Below, piece by piece: positions 50,641 through 61,745 of a stretch of 64,000 nt of DNA. The stretch covers positions 1-64,000 of the forward strand of contig JALDNG010000894.1 of assembly GCA_024349245.1 (NCBI GenBank), read 5' to 3'. Under the pieces are notes generated by a model that worked only from the letters and a program-made list of their open reading frames with translations, was not told the origin of the DNA and did not search any database. Origin of the DNA: Neodontobutis hainanensis. Its lineage: Eukaryota > Chordata > Actinopteri > Gobiiformes > Odontobutidae. Positions within the stretch are counted from its first letter, which is position 1. Each line of letters begins with the position of its first letter. The position numbers and the translations under genes are program-made.

Positions 50641-52433
50641 ATCTTACATTGATATTTATGATATTCAACTACTAATATACTTATATAAATATTTAGAGAC
50701 TTGGTTTTGTAGTCAATAGACTTAGTCAAGTGTCAAAAGAATGAAACAACCACATTTGCACACTTAATATTTCTCTAATATACGGCAATAATGTTAACAA
50801 CGCATAGCACAGTTTGCATGATAGTACAAAAGTAATATTGTTTTTGCATGGTCAGATGAAAATGTTACGTGAAGTGCTGCAGGGAGACACTTGGTTGGGT
50901 TAGTGTTTAGAAGATAAAAACAGGTGCTCTTTGTAAAACAGGGTGATGTTTTAATCTTAGTAACACTTTATAGTAGGGTCACATTTTATCTCGAGTTCTT
51001 GCATTAATTCATGCATGACTCATGCAGTAGTACATGCATTTAAATCAAATGAATCCCCAGGAATTATCATGGGTTCATCGTATTTTCATCCTAACCTAAA
51101 CCTTACCCAAAACCCCTAACCTTAACACTATTCATGAATTTATAATAAACTGTGTACCATTACTCCATTGCCATTATTTAATCATGGTCATACAAAGTTA
51201 AAACACCAAAAAGCAATAAGCAAAGTAATATTTTAATTGTATTGTTTGTTAAGACTTTTTTTTTTAGCTTTTTCTTTTAAATTAAATTGGAGCAAAATAA
51301 TAGGATGTAAATCCAACACTTTTTCACCAGAGTTCACATCCACTTTCATGTCAGTTCATCCATTAAACCAGAATTTTTTTTTTTTTTTGGTAGTGCTGAT
51401 TTTATAGGAAGTAAAAGCCATTGGTTACATTAAGAGTGTCCTTGTTATCTCTAGTGAACCATTTTGAAGATAAAAGTATTGCACCCAAAACCAGTTATAA
51501 GCACATGTCTTGAATGGAGATTTACTTAAATGTAGTTTCCAGTTAACTGTATTTAATATTGGTCACCATGTTCAAGCTGGAAAAATGTGTGTATAATCTA
51601 AAACATAAAAATTACGTTGCATTTTAATGAATAATTGTTTTGAATGTAGACTTTATTTGGGGCACTAAAATGCTTCCTACTGCTGTATTCTTCAGCCCAG
51701 TCTGTGTGCATGTGAAAAGAAATCTACCACAGGCAATATAATAACAATATACAGGTACCACATACAGTGCTAATTGAAAAATCTCAGAATATGACTTCAG
51801 TAGTTGCACTTAAATCCTTCCCTGACTTTCTCCTGGCAGGATGCTTCACTTAAAAGTTTAAAAAACCCTAACCTACAGGAAACTTTGGCAGCAGCAGCAT
51901 GTTTGTGTGAGGGATCACTGTGAGTTTGCCGGACTGACTGGCTCCCCAGAGAAATGCTTTTTCTCTGTATTTGCTGGCAGAGGAAAGCTGAGTCGGCATC
52001 CAACAAGAAACTCCAAATCCAGTCAGAAAAACCACAGGCTCTCGAAGTAAAAGGCTGTCCGTGGGAGGTACTGGCAGCGCTTCCTGAGACTTGTCTCAGC
52101 CACGGTTCGGCAGCGTGTTTGTCTTTCATATCGCTCTTGTTTGGAGGCAGAAAATGAGTAAGCAGCTTGCGTCTTTTGGGTGACTTCCTGGATGGTTTTG
52201 ATGTATCAGGCAGGACGAGAGGGGGTTGTTGTTGGAGCAGACACATTATCAAAAGATGAGAACATAATCTAGCTCTCTTCACTGTCTTATTTCTGTGTTG
52301 TGTGGCCCATGCTCACTAAAGCCATATGTTTGAGGGTGGATCCTGTTTGAGTAAATTCAACTCTAACACCTGAAATTGAACCAGAAAGTGGACCAACAAA
52401 AGGTGATTATTTTTGTGTTCATGTCATTGAAGA
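50641..52433. repeat. Duplicated block B, copy 2
   Basis: Second copy of 48322-50116, offset by about 2.32 kb. It runs directly into the 62-bp minisatellite, whereas copy 1 runs into unrelated sequence, which places the breakpoint at CATTGAAGA. In this copy a 161-codon open frame exists on the minus strand (52282 to 51797) that is split by indels in copy 1. It has no recognised family and is not called a gene. Confidence 0.9.
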
Positions 52434-53024
52434 CCTCCGAGAGTCTGGACCTGGTCTAAGACTGGACTAACTCTGTCTCCTTCATCGAACACTGACCTCC
52501 GTGAGTCTGGACCTGGTCTAAGACTGGACTAACTCTGTCTCCTTCACCAAACACTGACCTCCGTGAGTCTGGACCTGGTCTAAGACTGGACTAACTCTGT
52601 CTCCTTCACCGAACACTGACCTCCGTGAGTCTGGACCTGGTCTAAGACTGGACTAAGTCTGACTCCTTCACCAAACACTGACCTCCGTGAGTCTGGACCT
52701 GGTCTAAGACTGGACAAACTCTGTCTCCTTCAGCAAACACTGACCTCCCTGAGTCTGGACCTGGTTTAAGACCGGACTAACTCTGTCTCCTTCACCAAAC
52801 ACTGACCTCCGTGAGTCTGGACCTGGTCTAAGACCGGACTAACTCTGTCTCCTTCATCGAACACTTACCTCCGTGAGTCTGGACCTGGTCTAAGACTGGA
52901 CTAACTCTGTCTCCTTCACCAAACACTGACCTCCGAGAGTCTGGACCTGGTCTAAGACTGGACTAACTCTGTCTCCTTCATCGAACCCTGACCTCCGTGA
53001 GTCTGGACCTGGTCTAAGACTGCA
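52432..53024. repeat. 62-bp minisatellite array M1
   Basis: About 9.5 head-to-tail copies of a 62-bp unit with the recurring words GAGTCTGGACCTGGTCTAAG and CTCTGTCTCCTTCA. Units start near 52432, 52494, 52556, 52618 and so on. Copies differ at a few positions and the order of variant units is informative (see M2). Confidence 0.97.
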
Positions 53025-55341
53025 CTTGGACTGTTTGGACTTTTAAACTTTTCTTTTATACCTAATACAGTGTATTGTACACACGTTCTGGCCTTTATTC
53101 TAATCTTATCCTGACATGGAAAAGGTTTTGTAATATCACAGGGAAAAAATAGGTTGTTGTGTAATTTGTGGGGTCCATCAATAAAAAATAGAGATGATTA
53201 AGTTTCAGTCTCCATCAGAAAACAGTCCATGAGGCAAACCTTTCACCTGGTCCATAATGTATTCCTAGTTCAATTTAATTTGGTTGTTATATTTTCTCAG
53301 CTCACACAAGTTGGAGTTGCTGTACATCTTTGTCAGTTTTAATATCATCCAGTCTCAGTAGACTTTCCATCAGAGCCAGTCCCAGCAGCAGTAACACAGT
53401 GCCATCCACCATTAACACGACACCGGTGAAAACCTAATTACCTCACTTTAGCTGAGCTGCTCCGCTGTACGGGCCATATACAGACAGTTAGGAGCACTTC
53501 CACTCAGTCAGTTTAAATTTACTGTTTACCACGACTGCAGCGAGTCTCTCTGCAGAAAGACACGTCAGGAAAATGTCACATGCAATTAAAAGAGGATGGA
53601 GCAGCGCAGTCTCTAAATAATTCAGACAATGGGCTCTGAATACTGTATCGCTGCACTTTCCTCTTTACCTATCTGAAGTTTCTCAAGCGTCTGTCCTAAT
53701 GTGGGGTATCTAAAGGGATTTAAATCAAATACATATATTAAACTGCTTGGTGCTTTATTAATTATTGACCAATTGAAAAGCCAAAATATATTATAATGTA
53801 GTTGTAATTGAATTTGGGTAGAGTAGGTAAAGTATTGCAACTGATGTAGAAGTAAAAGACTGTAAGAAAATTAAGAGTAGCAAAGTATTAGCTTCTTTTG
53901 ATTTATTAGATAATAAAAAAAATCTACTACTATTACTATTGGGGTTTGACCTTGCTGTGAGTGCTACATCCACTGTGCTAAACGGATTTACACATTTATT
54001 AAGGGTTAAAGTACTTTTCCCCTCCAAAATATTCTGAAGTAAAGGCAACATTTCTCTGAGTGGTATGTTATGGGTAAGGTTCTTACAATGCTGTTTGGTA
54101 TGAGTGATCTCAAGTGTGTACAGGAGTGTGACGTCTGAGCCTTTAAAACTGCGCTTCCATACAAGAACCAGCTAATTTATGTTTCTTTATGAGATATAAA
54201 GTGTATTTGAGGGAACCGTTTTACCACTTAAATGGGTTATCATTACTAAGAGTACAGTAAGTATATGTTTTTTTGTGTTACAAGAGGTGGGAGGTATAAC
54301 TGTATAATACTATAGAAGAAAGACTGTTTTTGATTTATTCCTAGCTTTTTGAATTGAAAAGTTTCAGCAGTTTTCAACATATAAGGGATTCAATCTTTAA
54401 TGTTCTGTCAGTAAATACAAAGTTTTGAATTCACAAAGCAAGGGTCCTATAAGTCCCCAAGTCTATCAGAAACTAATGCAAGTTAACAGCACTGATAAAA
54501 AATAGAACATTTAGCATTTATTATTTTTTGAAATATGACAGAAACCCTTGTAACTTTGTGGTTGTGCTTTCCCTTCTCATTTTTACCCGGAAGGATTATC
54601 TATCGCCCAATCCATTTACTCCACCCTTTTGAAAGGTGGTCCACGATGAGGGGTTCTCAAAGTAGGGCTAATGGAAACTGACTGTTTAAACTAGGCTTCA
54701 ACCAGCAGCCACCCACTTCTGGTTTTAACACAATCAAAATGTTTGATCATCAACATTGGACAGTAATTCAATTTAAACACTATATTTTCACAGGGACTCA
54801 GTTGTTAAATTACAAGTAGCTCTCTAACTCAATAAAAAGATGTGTCTTAACACTTACGCACTAAAACTGCACCAGGGCTTTGTTTGAAGTTTATCTATTT
54901 CAAGTTTCAAAGTATCATTTCCTCCTGCTGGTATCAGATGGTAAGGCGGGGGATTATTTTATTCAGTAATAGGCTTACTGGACATTGAGGTCATTTAGCA
55001 CTCTGTCAAGACGGACATTGTTCTCATAATATTTTTAGCTTTAGCTGCATATTATATTTCTTACAAGCCAATTTAAACTCACTCGCTTTAGCTTTTCGAT
55101 CTGAAAATGATTGGTTGAATAATGTGCTGACATTAATAATTAGCTTGTTATGTGTTAAAACTGATACAAATTAAAAGAGCACCTCCTTTTCTGTCTTGTT
55201 GATAATGCATATGGTGCTAAGTTGTGAAGTTGGCCACCAAATGTTAACCCAAGTTTCTGAGTTTGTGTTTCCTTCTACTTTATCATGGTTGTTGCAGGGA
55301 AACAAAAGGAAACTCAGTTCAAGGCCTGTATCAGCAGCAGA
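53025..55341. repeat. Duplicated block A, copy 1
   Basis: About 2.3 kb that recurs at 55897-58219. It is non-coding, with short chance frames only. It ends at TATCAGCAGCAGA, where copy 1 jumps back into the minisatellite (M2) and copy 2 continues into the TAFA exon. Confidence 0.93.
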
Positions 55342-55896
55342 CTAACTCTGTCTCCTTCACCAAACACTGACCTCCGTGAGTCTGGACCTGGTCTAAGACT
55401 GGACTAACTCTGTCTCCTTCACCAAACACTGACCTCCGTGAGTCTGGACCTGGTCTAAGACTGGACTAAGTCTGACTCCTTCACCAAACACTGACCTCCG
55501 TGAGTCTGGACCTGGTCTAAGACTGGACAAACTCTGTCTCCTTCAGCAAACACTGACCTCCGTGAGTCTGGACCTGGTTTAAGACTGGACTAACTCTGTC
55601 TCCTTCACCAAACACTGACCTCCGTGAGTCTGGACCTGGTTTAAGACTGGACTAACTCTGTCTCCTTCACCAAACACTGACCTCCGTGAGTCTGGACCTG
55701 GTCTAAGACTGGACAAACTCTGTCTCCTTCAGAACACTTACCTCCGTGAGTCTGGACCTGGTCTAAGACTGGACTAACTCTGTCTCCTTCACCAAACACT
55801 GACCTCCGAGAGTCTGGACCTGGTCTAAGACTGGACTAACTCTGTCTCCTTCATCGAACCCTGACCTCCGTGAGTCTGGACCTGGTCTAAGACTGC
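55342..55896. repeat. 62-bp minisatellite array M2
   Basis: About nine copies of the M1 unit, starting mid-unit (CTAACTCTG). The order of variant units follows M1: a TAAGTCTGACTCC unit, then a GACAAACTC/CAGC unit, and near the end a TTACCTCC unit followed by a CCGAGAG unit with ATCGAACCC. M2 is therefore a copy of M1 and not an independent expansion. One unit is about 3 bp short. Confidence 0.96.
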
Positions 55897-58219
55897 ACTT
55901 GGACTGTTTGGACTTTTAAACTTTTCTTTTATACCTAATACAGTGTATTGTACACACGTTCTGGCCTTTATTCTAATCTTATCCTGACATGGAAAAGGTT
56001 TTGTAATATCACAGGAAAAAGTTAGGTTGGTGTTGTGTAATTTGTGGGGTCCATCAATAAAAAATAGAGATTATTAAGTTTCAGTCTCCATCAGAAAACA
56101 GTCCATGAGGCAAACCTTTCACCTGGTCCATAATGTATTCCTAGTTCAATTTAATTTGGTTGTTATATTTTCTCAGCTCACACAAGTTGGAGTTGCTGTA
56201 CATCTTTGTCAGTTTTAATATCATCCAGTCTCAGTAGACTTTCCATCAGAGCCAGTCCCAGCAGCAGTAACACAGTGCCATCCACCATTAACACGACACC
56301 CGAGTGAAAACCTAATTACCTCACTTTAGCTGAGCTGCTCCGCTGTACGGGCCATATACAGACAGTTAGGAGCACTTCCACTCAGTCAGTTTAAATTTAC
56401 TGTTTACCACGACTGCAGCGAGTCTCTCTGCAGAAAGACACGTCAGGAAAATGTCACATGCAATTAAAAAGAGGATGGAGCAGCGCAGTCTCTAAATAAT
56501 TCAGACAATGGGCTCTGAATACTGTATCGCTGCACTTTCCTCTTTACCTATCTGAAGTTTCTCAAGCGTCTGTCCTAATGTGGGGTATCTAAAGGGATTT
56601 AAATCAAATACATATATTAAACTGCTTGGTGCTTTATTAATTATTGACCAATTGAAAAGCCAAAATATATTATAATGTAGTTGTAATTGAATTTGGGTAG
56701 AGTAGGTAAAGTATTGCAACTGATGTAGAAGTAAAAGACTGTAAGAAAATTAAGAGTAGCAAAGTATTAGCTTCTTTTGATTTATTAGATAATAAAAAAA
56801 ATCTACTACTATTACTATTGGGGTTTGACCTTGCTGTGAGTGCTACATCCACTGTGCTAAACGGATTTACACATTTATTAAGGGTTAAAGTACTTTTCCC
56901 CTCCAAAATATTCTGAAGTAAAGGCAACATTTCTCTGAGTGGTATGTTATGGGTAAGGTTCTTACAATGCTGTTTGGTATGAGTGATCTCAAGTGTGTAC
57001 AGGAGTGTGACGTCTGAGCCTTTAAAACTGCGCTTCCATACAAGAACCAGCTAATTTATGTTTCTTTATGAGATATAAAGTGTATTTGAGGGAACCGTTT
57101 TACCACTTAAATGGGTTATCATTACTAAGAGTACAGTAAGTATATGTTTTTTTGTGTTACAAGAGGTGGGAGGTATAACTGTATAATACTATAGAAGAAA
57201 GACTGTTTTTGATTTATTCCTAGCTTTTTGAATTGAAAAGTTTCAGCAGTTTTCAACATATAAGGGATTCAATCTTTAATGTTCTGTCAGTAAATACAAA
57301 GTTTTGAATTCACAAAGCAAGGGTCCTATAAGTCCCCAAGTCTATCAGAAACTAATGCAAGTTAACAGCACTGATAAAAAATAGAACATTTAGCATTTAT
57401 TATTTTTTGAAATATGACAGAAACCCTTGTAACTTTGTGGTTGTGCTTTCCCTTCTCATTTTTACCCGGAAGGATTATCTATCGCCCAATCCATTTACTC
57501 CACCCTTTTGAAAGGTGGTCCACGATGAGGGGTTCTCAAAGTAGGGCTAATGGAAACTGACTGTTTAAACTAGGCTTCAACCAGCAGCCACCCACTTCTG
57601 GTTTTAACACAATCAAAATGTTTGATCATCAACATTGGACAGTAATTCAATTTAAACACTATATTTTCACAGGGACTCAGTTGTTAAATTACAAGTAGCT
57701 CTCTAACTCAATAAAAAAGATGTGTCTTAACACTTACGCACTAAAACTGCACCAGGGCTTTGTTTGAAGTTTATCTATTTCAAGTTTCAAAGTATCATTT
57801 CCTCCTGCTGGTATCAGATGGTAAGGCGGGGGATTATTTTATTCAGTAATAGGCTTACTGGACATTGAGGTCATTTAGCACTCTGTCAAGACGGACATTG
57901 TTCTCATAATATTTTTAGCTTTAGCTGCATATTATATTTCTTACAAGCCAATTTAAACTCACTCGCTTTAGCTTTTCGATCTGAAAATGATTGGTTGAAT
58001 AATGTGCTGACATTAATAATTAGCTTGTTATGTGTTAAAACTGATACAAATTAAAAGAGCACCTCCTTTTCTGTCTTGTTGATAATGCATATGGTGCTAA
58101 GTTGTGAAGTTGGCCACCAAATGTTAACCCAAGTTTCTGAGTTTGTGTTTCCTTCTACTTTATCATGGTTGTTGCAGGAAACAAAAGGAAACTCAGTTCA
58201 AGGCCTGTATCAGCAGCAG
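55897..58219. repeat. Duplicated block A, copy 2
   Basis: Second copy of 53025-55341, offset about 2.87-2.88 kb. It differs by scattered one-base indels (for example TTAAAAG versus TTAAAAAG, and CAATAAAAAG versus CAATAAAAAAG), a few substitutions and one small CCGGTG versus CCCGAGTG change. It ends about 70 bp before the TAFA exon. Confidence 0.93.
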
Positions 58220-58291
58220 ATGTCAGAGATCACTATTGTTGTTCTGCCAGACTTCATCTTCACTCATATTTCTCCTCTGTCATTTTCCCAG

Positions 58292-58448
58292 TGGTGCACC
58301 AGGTCCGGACAGGCACCTGCGAGGTGGTGGCGCTGCATCGCTGCTGCAACAAAAACAAGATTGAGGAGCGGTCGCAAACTGTCAAGTGCTCGTGTTTCCC
58401 TGGTCAAGTGGCGGCACAACCAGAGCTGCTCCTCGTGTGTAGACGCAC
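58292..58448 (+). CDS. tafa2: TAFA2-like, cysteine-rich exon with two 1-base deletions
   Basis: After a strong acceptor (TCATTTTCCCAG), and in phase with the signal exon, the frame reads GTCEVVALHRCCNKNKIEER and then a SQTVKCSCFPGQVA segment. This is the hallmark of TAFA1-4; the VALHRCCNKNKIEER form is that of TAFA2. Five conserved cysteines are visible in this part. Beyond GQVA the frame fails. The expected TTRAAP and SCVDA segments are both encoded, but in different frames, because one base appears missing near 58411 and another near 58432. No canonical GT donor follows VDA (58447), so the 3' boundary is approximate. Either the sequence has local indel errors or the exon is decaying. The protein would be a small secreted neural ligand. 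The remaining exons were not found before 64000. Confidence 0.85.
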
Positions 58449-59064
58449 GCACTTCAGTCTTTTCAGACAATCCATTTAGAGTGGGTTACTTTTGTGTTCT
58501 GTCACTGCATGCATAAGATAAATAAGATACATGTTCATAAGTAACTCATTTAAAAATGTATTGTGAAAAATGTATTTCTTTGTATTGTTTAATAGTGCTA
58601 ACAAAATTATAACAGCATTCTTACATGTCATAATAATAGTATTTTATATATTATGCTCTCACTCTTGCTCCAGTTCATATGCTTATCCACATACACTTAT
58701 GACTTAATGTCTTTAGCTGTATCTCCTATTGGTGCCAGGCTAATCCAAACAAGACAAAGACAACACTTTGCACTACGTCTAAACACTGTCAGGGACACTC
58801 TGTCCTGTACACTTAGTGACATATACACTTAAACTTATTCACATCTGTGACTGACACGTCGGCTCAATACACGTCCATCTACGACCCTGGAGCTGAGAGG
58901 TGGGTATAATGTACACCTATAAAAGCTTTATGTGTTGTAAACATGTTAAATCACCACATACCATTGTTCCATGTTGTCAGATTTTTTTCATTCTTAAAAA
59001 TGTTAAAATAATAATTTGTATTTGGCTCACAAACAAAACGACAGAGACTGTAAATGGTAAATTT
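58449..59064. other. Non-coding, start of next TAFA intron
   Basis: No further exon of the TAFA fold (for example the conserved WWC...PCLEGEEC segment) was seen here or later in the window. Confidence 0.45.
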
Positions 59065-59118
59065 AGGAATGAAAGACTGGTTTAATTTATGCAAGAATTA
59101 AACTGGTCTTTCATTCCT
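59065..59118. repeat. Imperfect 23-bp inverted repeat
   Basis: Arms 59065-59087 and 59096-59118 pair at 21 of 23 positions around an 8-nt loop. The outer word is AGGAATGAAAGAC. A small foldback, probably a MITE relic. Confidence 0.85.
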
Positions 59119-59239
59119 AGTCTGCTAAATGACTAAAAAAGTGAGAGCATATTATATATAATATACAATTACTTTGACAATACATAAAAAAATGAATGTA
59201 TTTATTTCTATAAAAATACATTTATATAGAAATGTATTT

Positions 59240-59282
59240 GTTGTTCACACAACACAATAATGTATTGTGTTGTGTGAACAAC
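59240..59282. repeat. Perfect 20-bp inverted repeat, 3-nt loop
   Basis: GTTGTTCACACAACACAATA at 59240-59259 is exactly complementary to 59263-59282. Pairing continues outward into GTATTT/AAAATAC with one bulge. Tight hairpins of this sort form readily in single-stranded DNA or RNA. Confidence 0.95.
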
Positions 59283-59545
59283 AAAATACATAATTAACAA
59301 TATGCAAATTTTGCAGTCAGGAATGTCATGGCCACTTAGGGCTATCAACTCAATTATTATGTGTTTACTGTTTCTAGAAAAAGTTTTCAAATAAATGTTA
59401 GATGGTGTCATCAGTACTGTTTTCCTCGACACCAGCAGCTGCTAGTTACTCTTTTTTGTGCCTTTTTTCTGATACATTGAAAGCTAAAACATCATTGTCC
59501 ATTACTAAGGCGCAGTAGTTGTCATTGTGAGTTTGGCAACCTTTA

Positions 59546-59976
59546 GGCTGTGTCCGAAACCACTGCCTTGTGGTCACAGCATAAGGCTGCACTAGATAGT
59601 GGACTATGTAGTTGACTCAATTTTTGAACTGTAGCAACAATTTTCTCTTGCATTTATTCACGTGACACAATGTACTTCTAATGGACTGTTAATAATAGAC
59701 TTAAAGAATAAGAATGTTATATTCAGCATATATGTAGTCACTAAATTCCTACAAGTTTACAAATACAAATGCCCACATACTTGACTAATTAACCTAATGT
59801 GCTTGTGAGCTTCAAACATGTTTTGTACAATTTAAAAGATATACTGGGCTAGACGCTAAATCTTTATGGTCTGTTTTGCCTGTCTACTGCCCTTTGCTGT
59901 TCACTACTTTTCATGATGCATTGTGGGAAACTTTGGGTGCACTACATTTGATCCACTTGACATTCGGACACTGCAG
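59546..59976. mobile_element. Probable MITE with GTGTCCGAA ends
   Basis: The left end GCTGTGTCCGAAACC and right end TTCGGACACTGCAG are inverted relatives. GCATTGTGGGAAA lies inside near 59920. No coding sequence. This layout is that of a common fish DNA element. The target duplication was not resolved. Confidence 0.55.
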
Positions 59977-61034
59977 CAAAATGTCACTATGCAATCACTA
60001 GGGAGCGTTTTTTCTGACACAGACTTTCAAATGATTCAGCCACAGCACAGTAATTGGTATAACTATTATTAGTTAATGATTATTAGGCATTTCTATTCAA
60101 TATTGACTAAACACAGTATATCTTTTCGTTTATATAACACTAGCTGAATAATGGTCACACTGCAGTAGTACTTAGGTTCCTTGTGTTATTCATCTAATGG
60201 TAATGTGAGCTGCATAAGTCTGACTTGAATGCGGTACTTGATTCCCCTGAAGGTTCTTTTAATCATATAAGAATGAATGTGGAGCTGTCCACTGTAAAGT
60301 CAATGACCCAAAGGGGCTCTTAGCATGCTAATCTGTCAGACCCCGACTTGGAAAAAGAGACGGCCTCACTTTGGTCTGAGCAGCGCTGGGTTCAGGCTAA
60401 ACTCCGTACTCCAGTCGTGTTTGACCTATTCCTTGACATTTTACTATTGACATTTTCTGCAAATTAGAGCTGTGAGCCGCTGGCCTCAGTTTAAAGCTCC
60501 ATGGGTGATCTCGGGGAAAAATGATCAGCACTTAACCTTTTAATTATTCTTTCTTTTTACAGCTAGGGATTACCTTTAGCTGCACTCTGTGTGAGACACT
60601 CTCCTCTTTATATGAAGACAAATGGAGCTCCAGACATCTGAGAAAACCTCCATTGATTTGAATTTGTAATTCACAGGAGCTGGCTGCAAATTCTCAATGA
60701 GATGTCTAAAAAGAGAGTTGATTGGGTGATGTTCACAATCAGGTTTTAAAGAAAAGAACATGCAGTTTTTTAGTGTGTGTGTGAAGTTTAATAAATTTGA
60801 GGTACAGCCAAAGAGTAAAACCAATATATATGGTAATCAAGGTTGTTCTGTTTTTTTTTTATTATCTTGATTTCAAATTGCATAGGCACCTTTAAATATC
60901 TCAGTAAGCACCTCACAGATCCCTACAGAACATATCCACATTAAAGCCTGATAATCTATCTATTGGTTTATATTGATTAATTTGATTTTTATAAAAAAAA
61001 GAAAACATTCTTGTAGCTCATATGGTTTCTAGCT
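59977..61034. other. Non-coding, nothing recognised
   Basis: Intronic sequence with no identifiable gene. The patch 60300-60500 is less AT-rich but carries no recognised signal. Confidence 0.4.
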
Positions 61035-61062
61035 GTAATACTGTTTCTAGAAACAGTATTAC
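61035..61062. repeat. Perfect 28-bp palindrome
   Basis: GTAATACTGTTTCT meets its exact reverse complement with no spacer. No flanking element was recognised. Confidence 0.95.
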
Positions 61063-61615
61063 TGACCATTGGAGTTTATAATGAGGAATTACTGTATTTG
61101 TAAAAATCCAGATAGGCAAGCCAGTGATGCTAACAGCCAGTAAAGTCTGTCTTGGTTTACTGGATCTTGCTAAACATAGACACTAACATTTGTAGTAGAA
61201 AAATATTTATTTATTCAACTAAAAATGGGTGCATGGCAACAGATTGGTTCTGGTTTATAACAAGAAGTTGGTGGAATCAATCCTTATAATAGCCTTTTGG
61301 TGTGGAGTCTGTGTATATTGTCTTGGCACCACTGTGCTTTCCCACTTCCACTGGCTTTTATAGTTCGGTGACCTCTTCCACACATCCACAGTTACATCAA
61401 CAATGCTTCAATAAAAATACCCTCTCAGGTGTAAAGGCTACAGCTGGAACAGTTTCATTCATAAAGCTTCCACTTCAGTTTAATTATAGCACAAGTCATG
61501 GCATGAAGTAAGGATTTTATGGTATTTAACACGTTTTTATAAAGACAAAAACAGACCTGCAGTACACAGCAGCTTGTTGCATGAACCAAACCAATCAGAA
61601 AGTGTTATTTGAAAA

Positions 61616-61745
61616 GAGGCAGGACTTGGGCCTTAGACAAGACACTGAACCCTTGCCTCCAGTGCAACACTGGTGTATGAATGAGATTGTTCTTGTGTGT
61701 GTAAATGGATGAATAGACTCTTCATGTAAATCACTTTTAAAGCCT
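61616..61745 (+). mobile_element. SINE body/tail fragment
   Basis: Contains GACAAGACACTGAACCCTTG, CCTCCAGTGCAACACTGGTG and TGAATAGACTCTTCATGTAAA. These are body and tail words shared with tRNA-derived fish SINEs and related to those at 5657-6016 and 9846-10056. The tRNA-like head is missing. Confidence 0.6.

Larger units (their letters stand above)
33756..58291 (+). other. TAFA2-like intron, about 24.5 kb
   Basis: Bounded by a GTGAGT donor and a pyrimidine-rich TCATTTTCCCAG acceptor, and consistent in phase (1) on both sides. It contains two large LINE copies, microsatellites and a cluster of recent duplications next to its 3' end, all listed separately. Large introns are usual in TAFA genes. 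Confidence 0.7.

Noticed and set aside
52432..55896. CRISPR-like array
   Set aside because: The 62-bp units are contiguous minisatellite copies with no unique spacers, in a vertebrate genome.
58076..58516. 146-codon frame spanning the TAFA exon as a gene of its own
   Set aside because: It runs in a frame different from the conserved TAFA frame and begins in the duplicated non-coding block.
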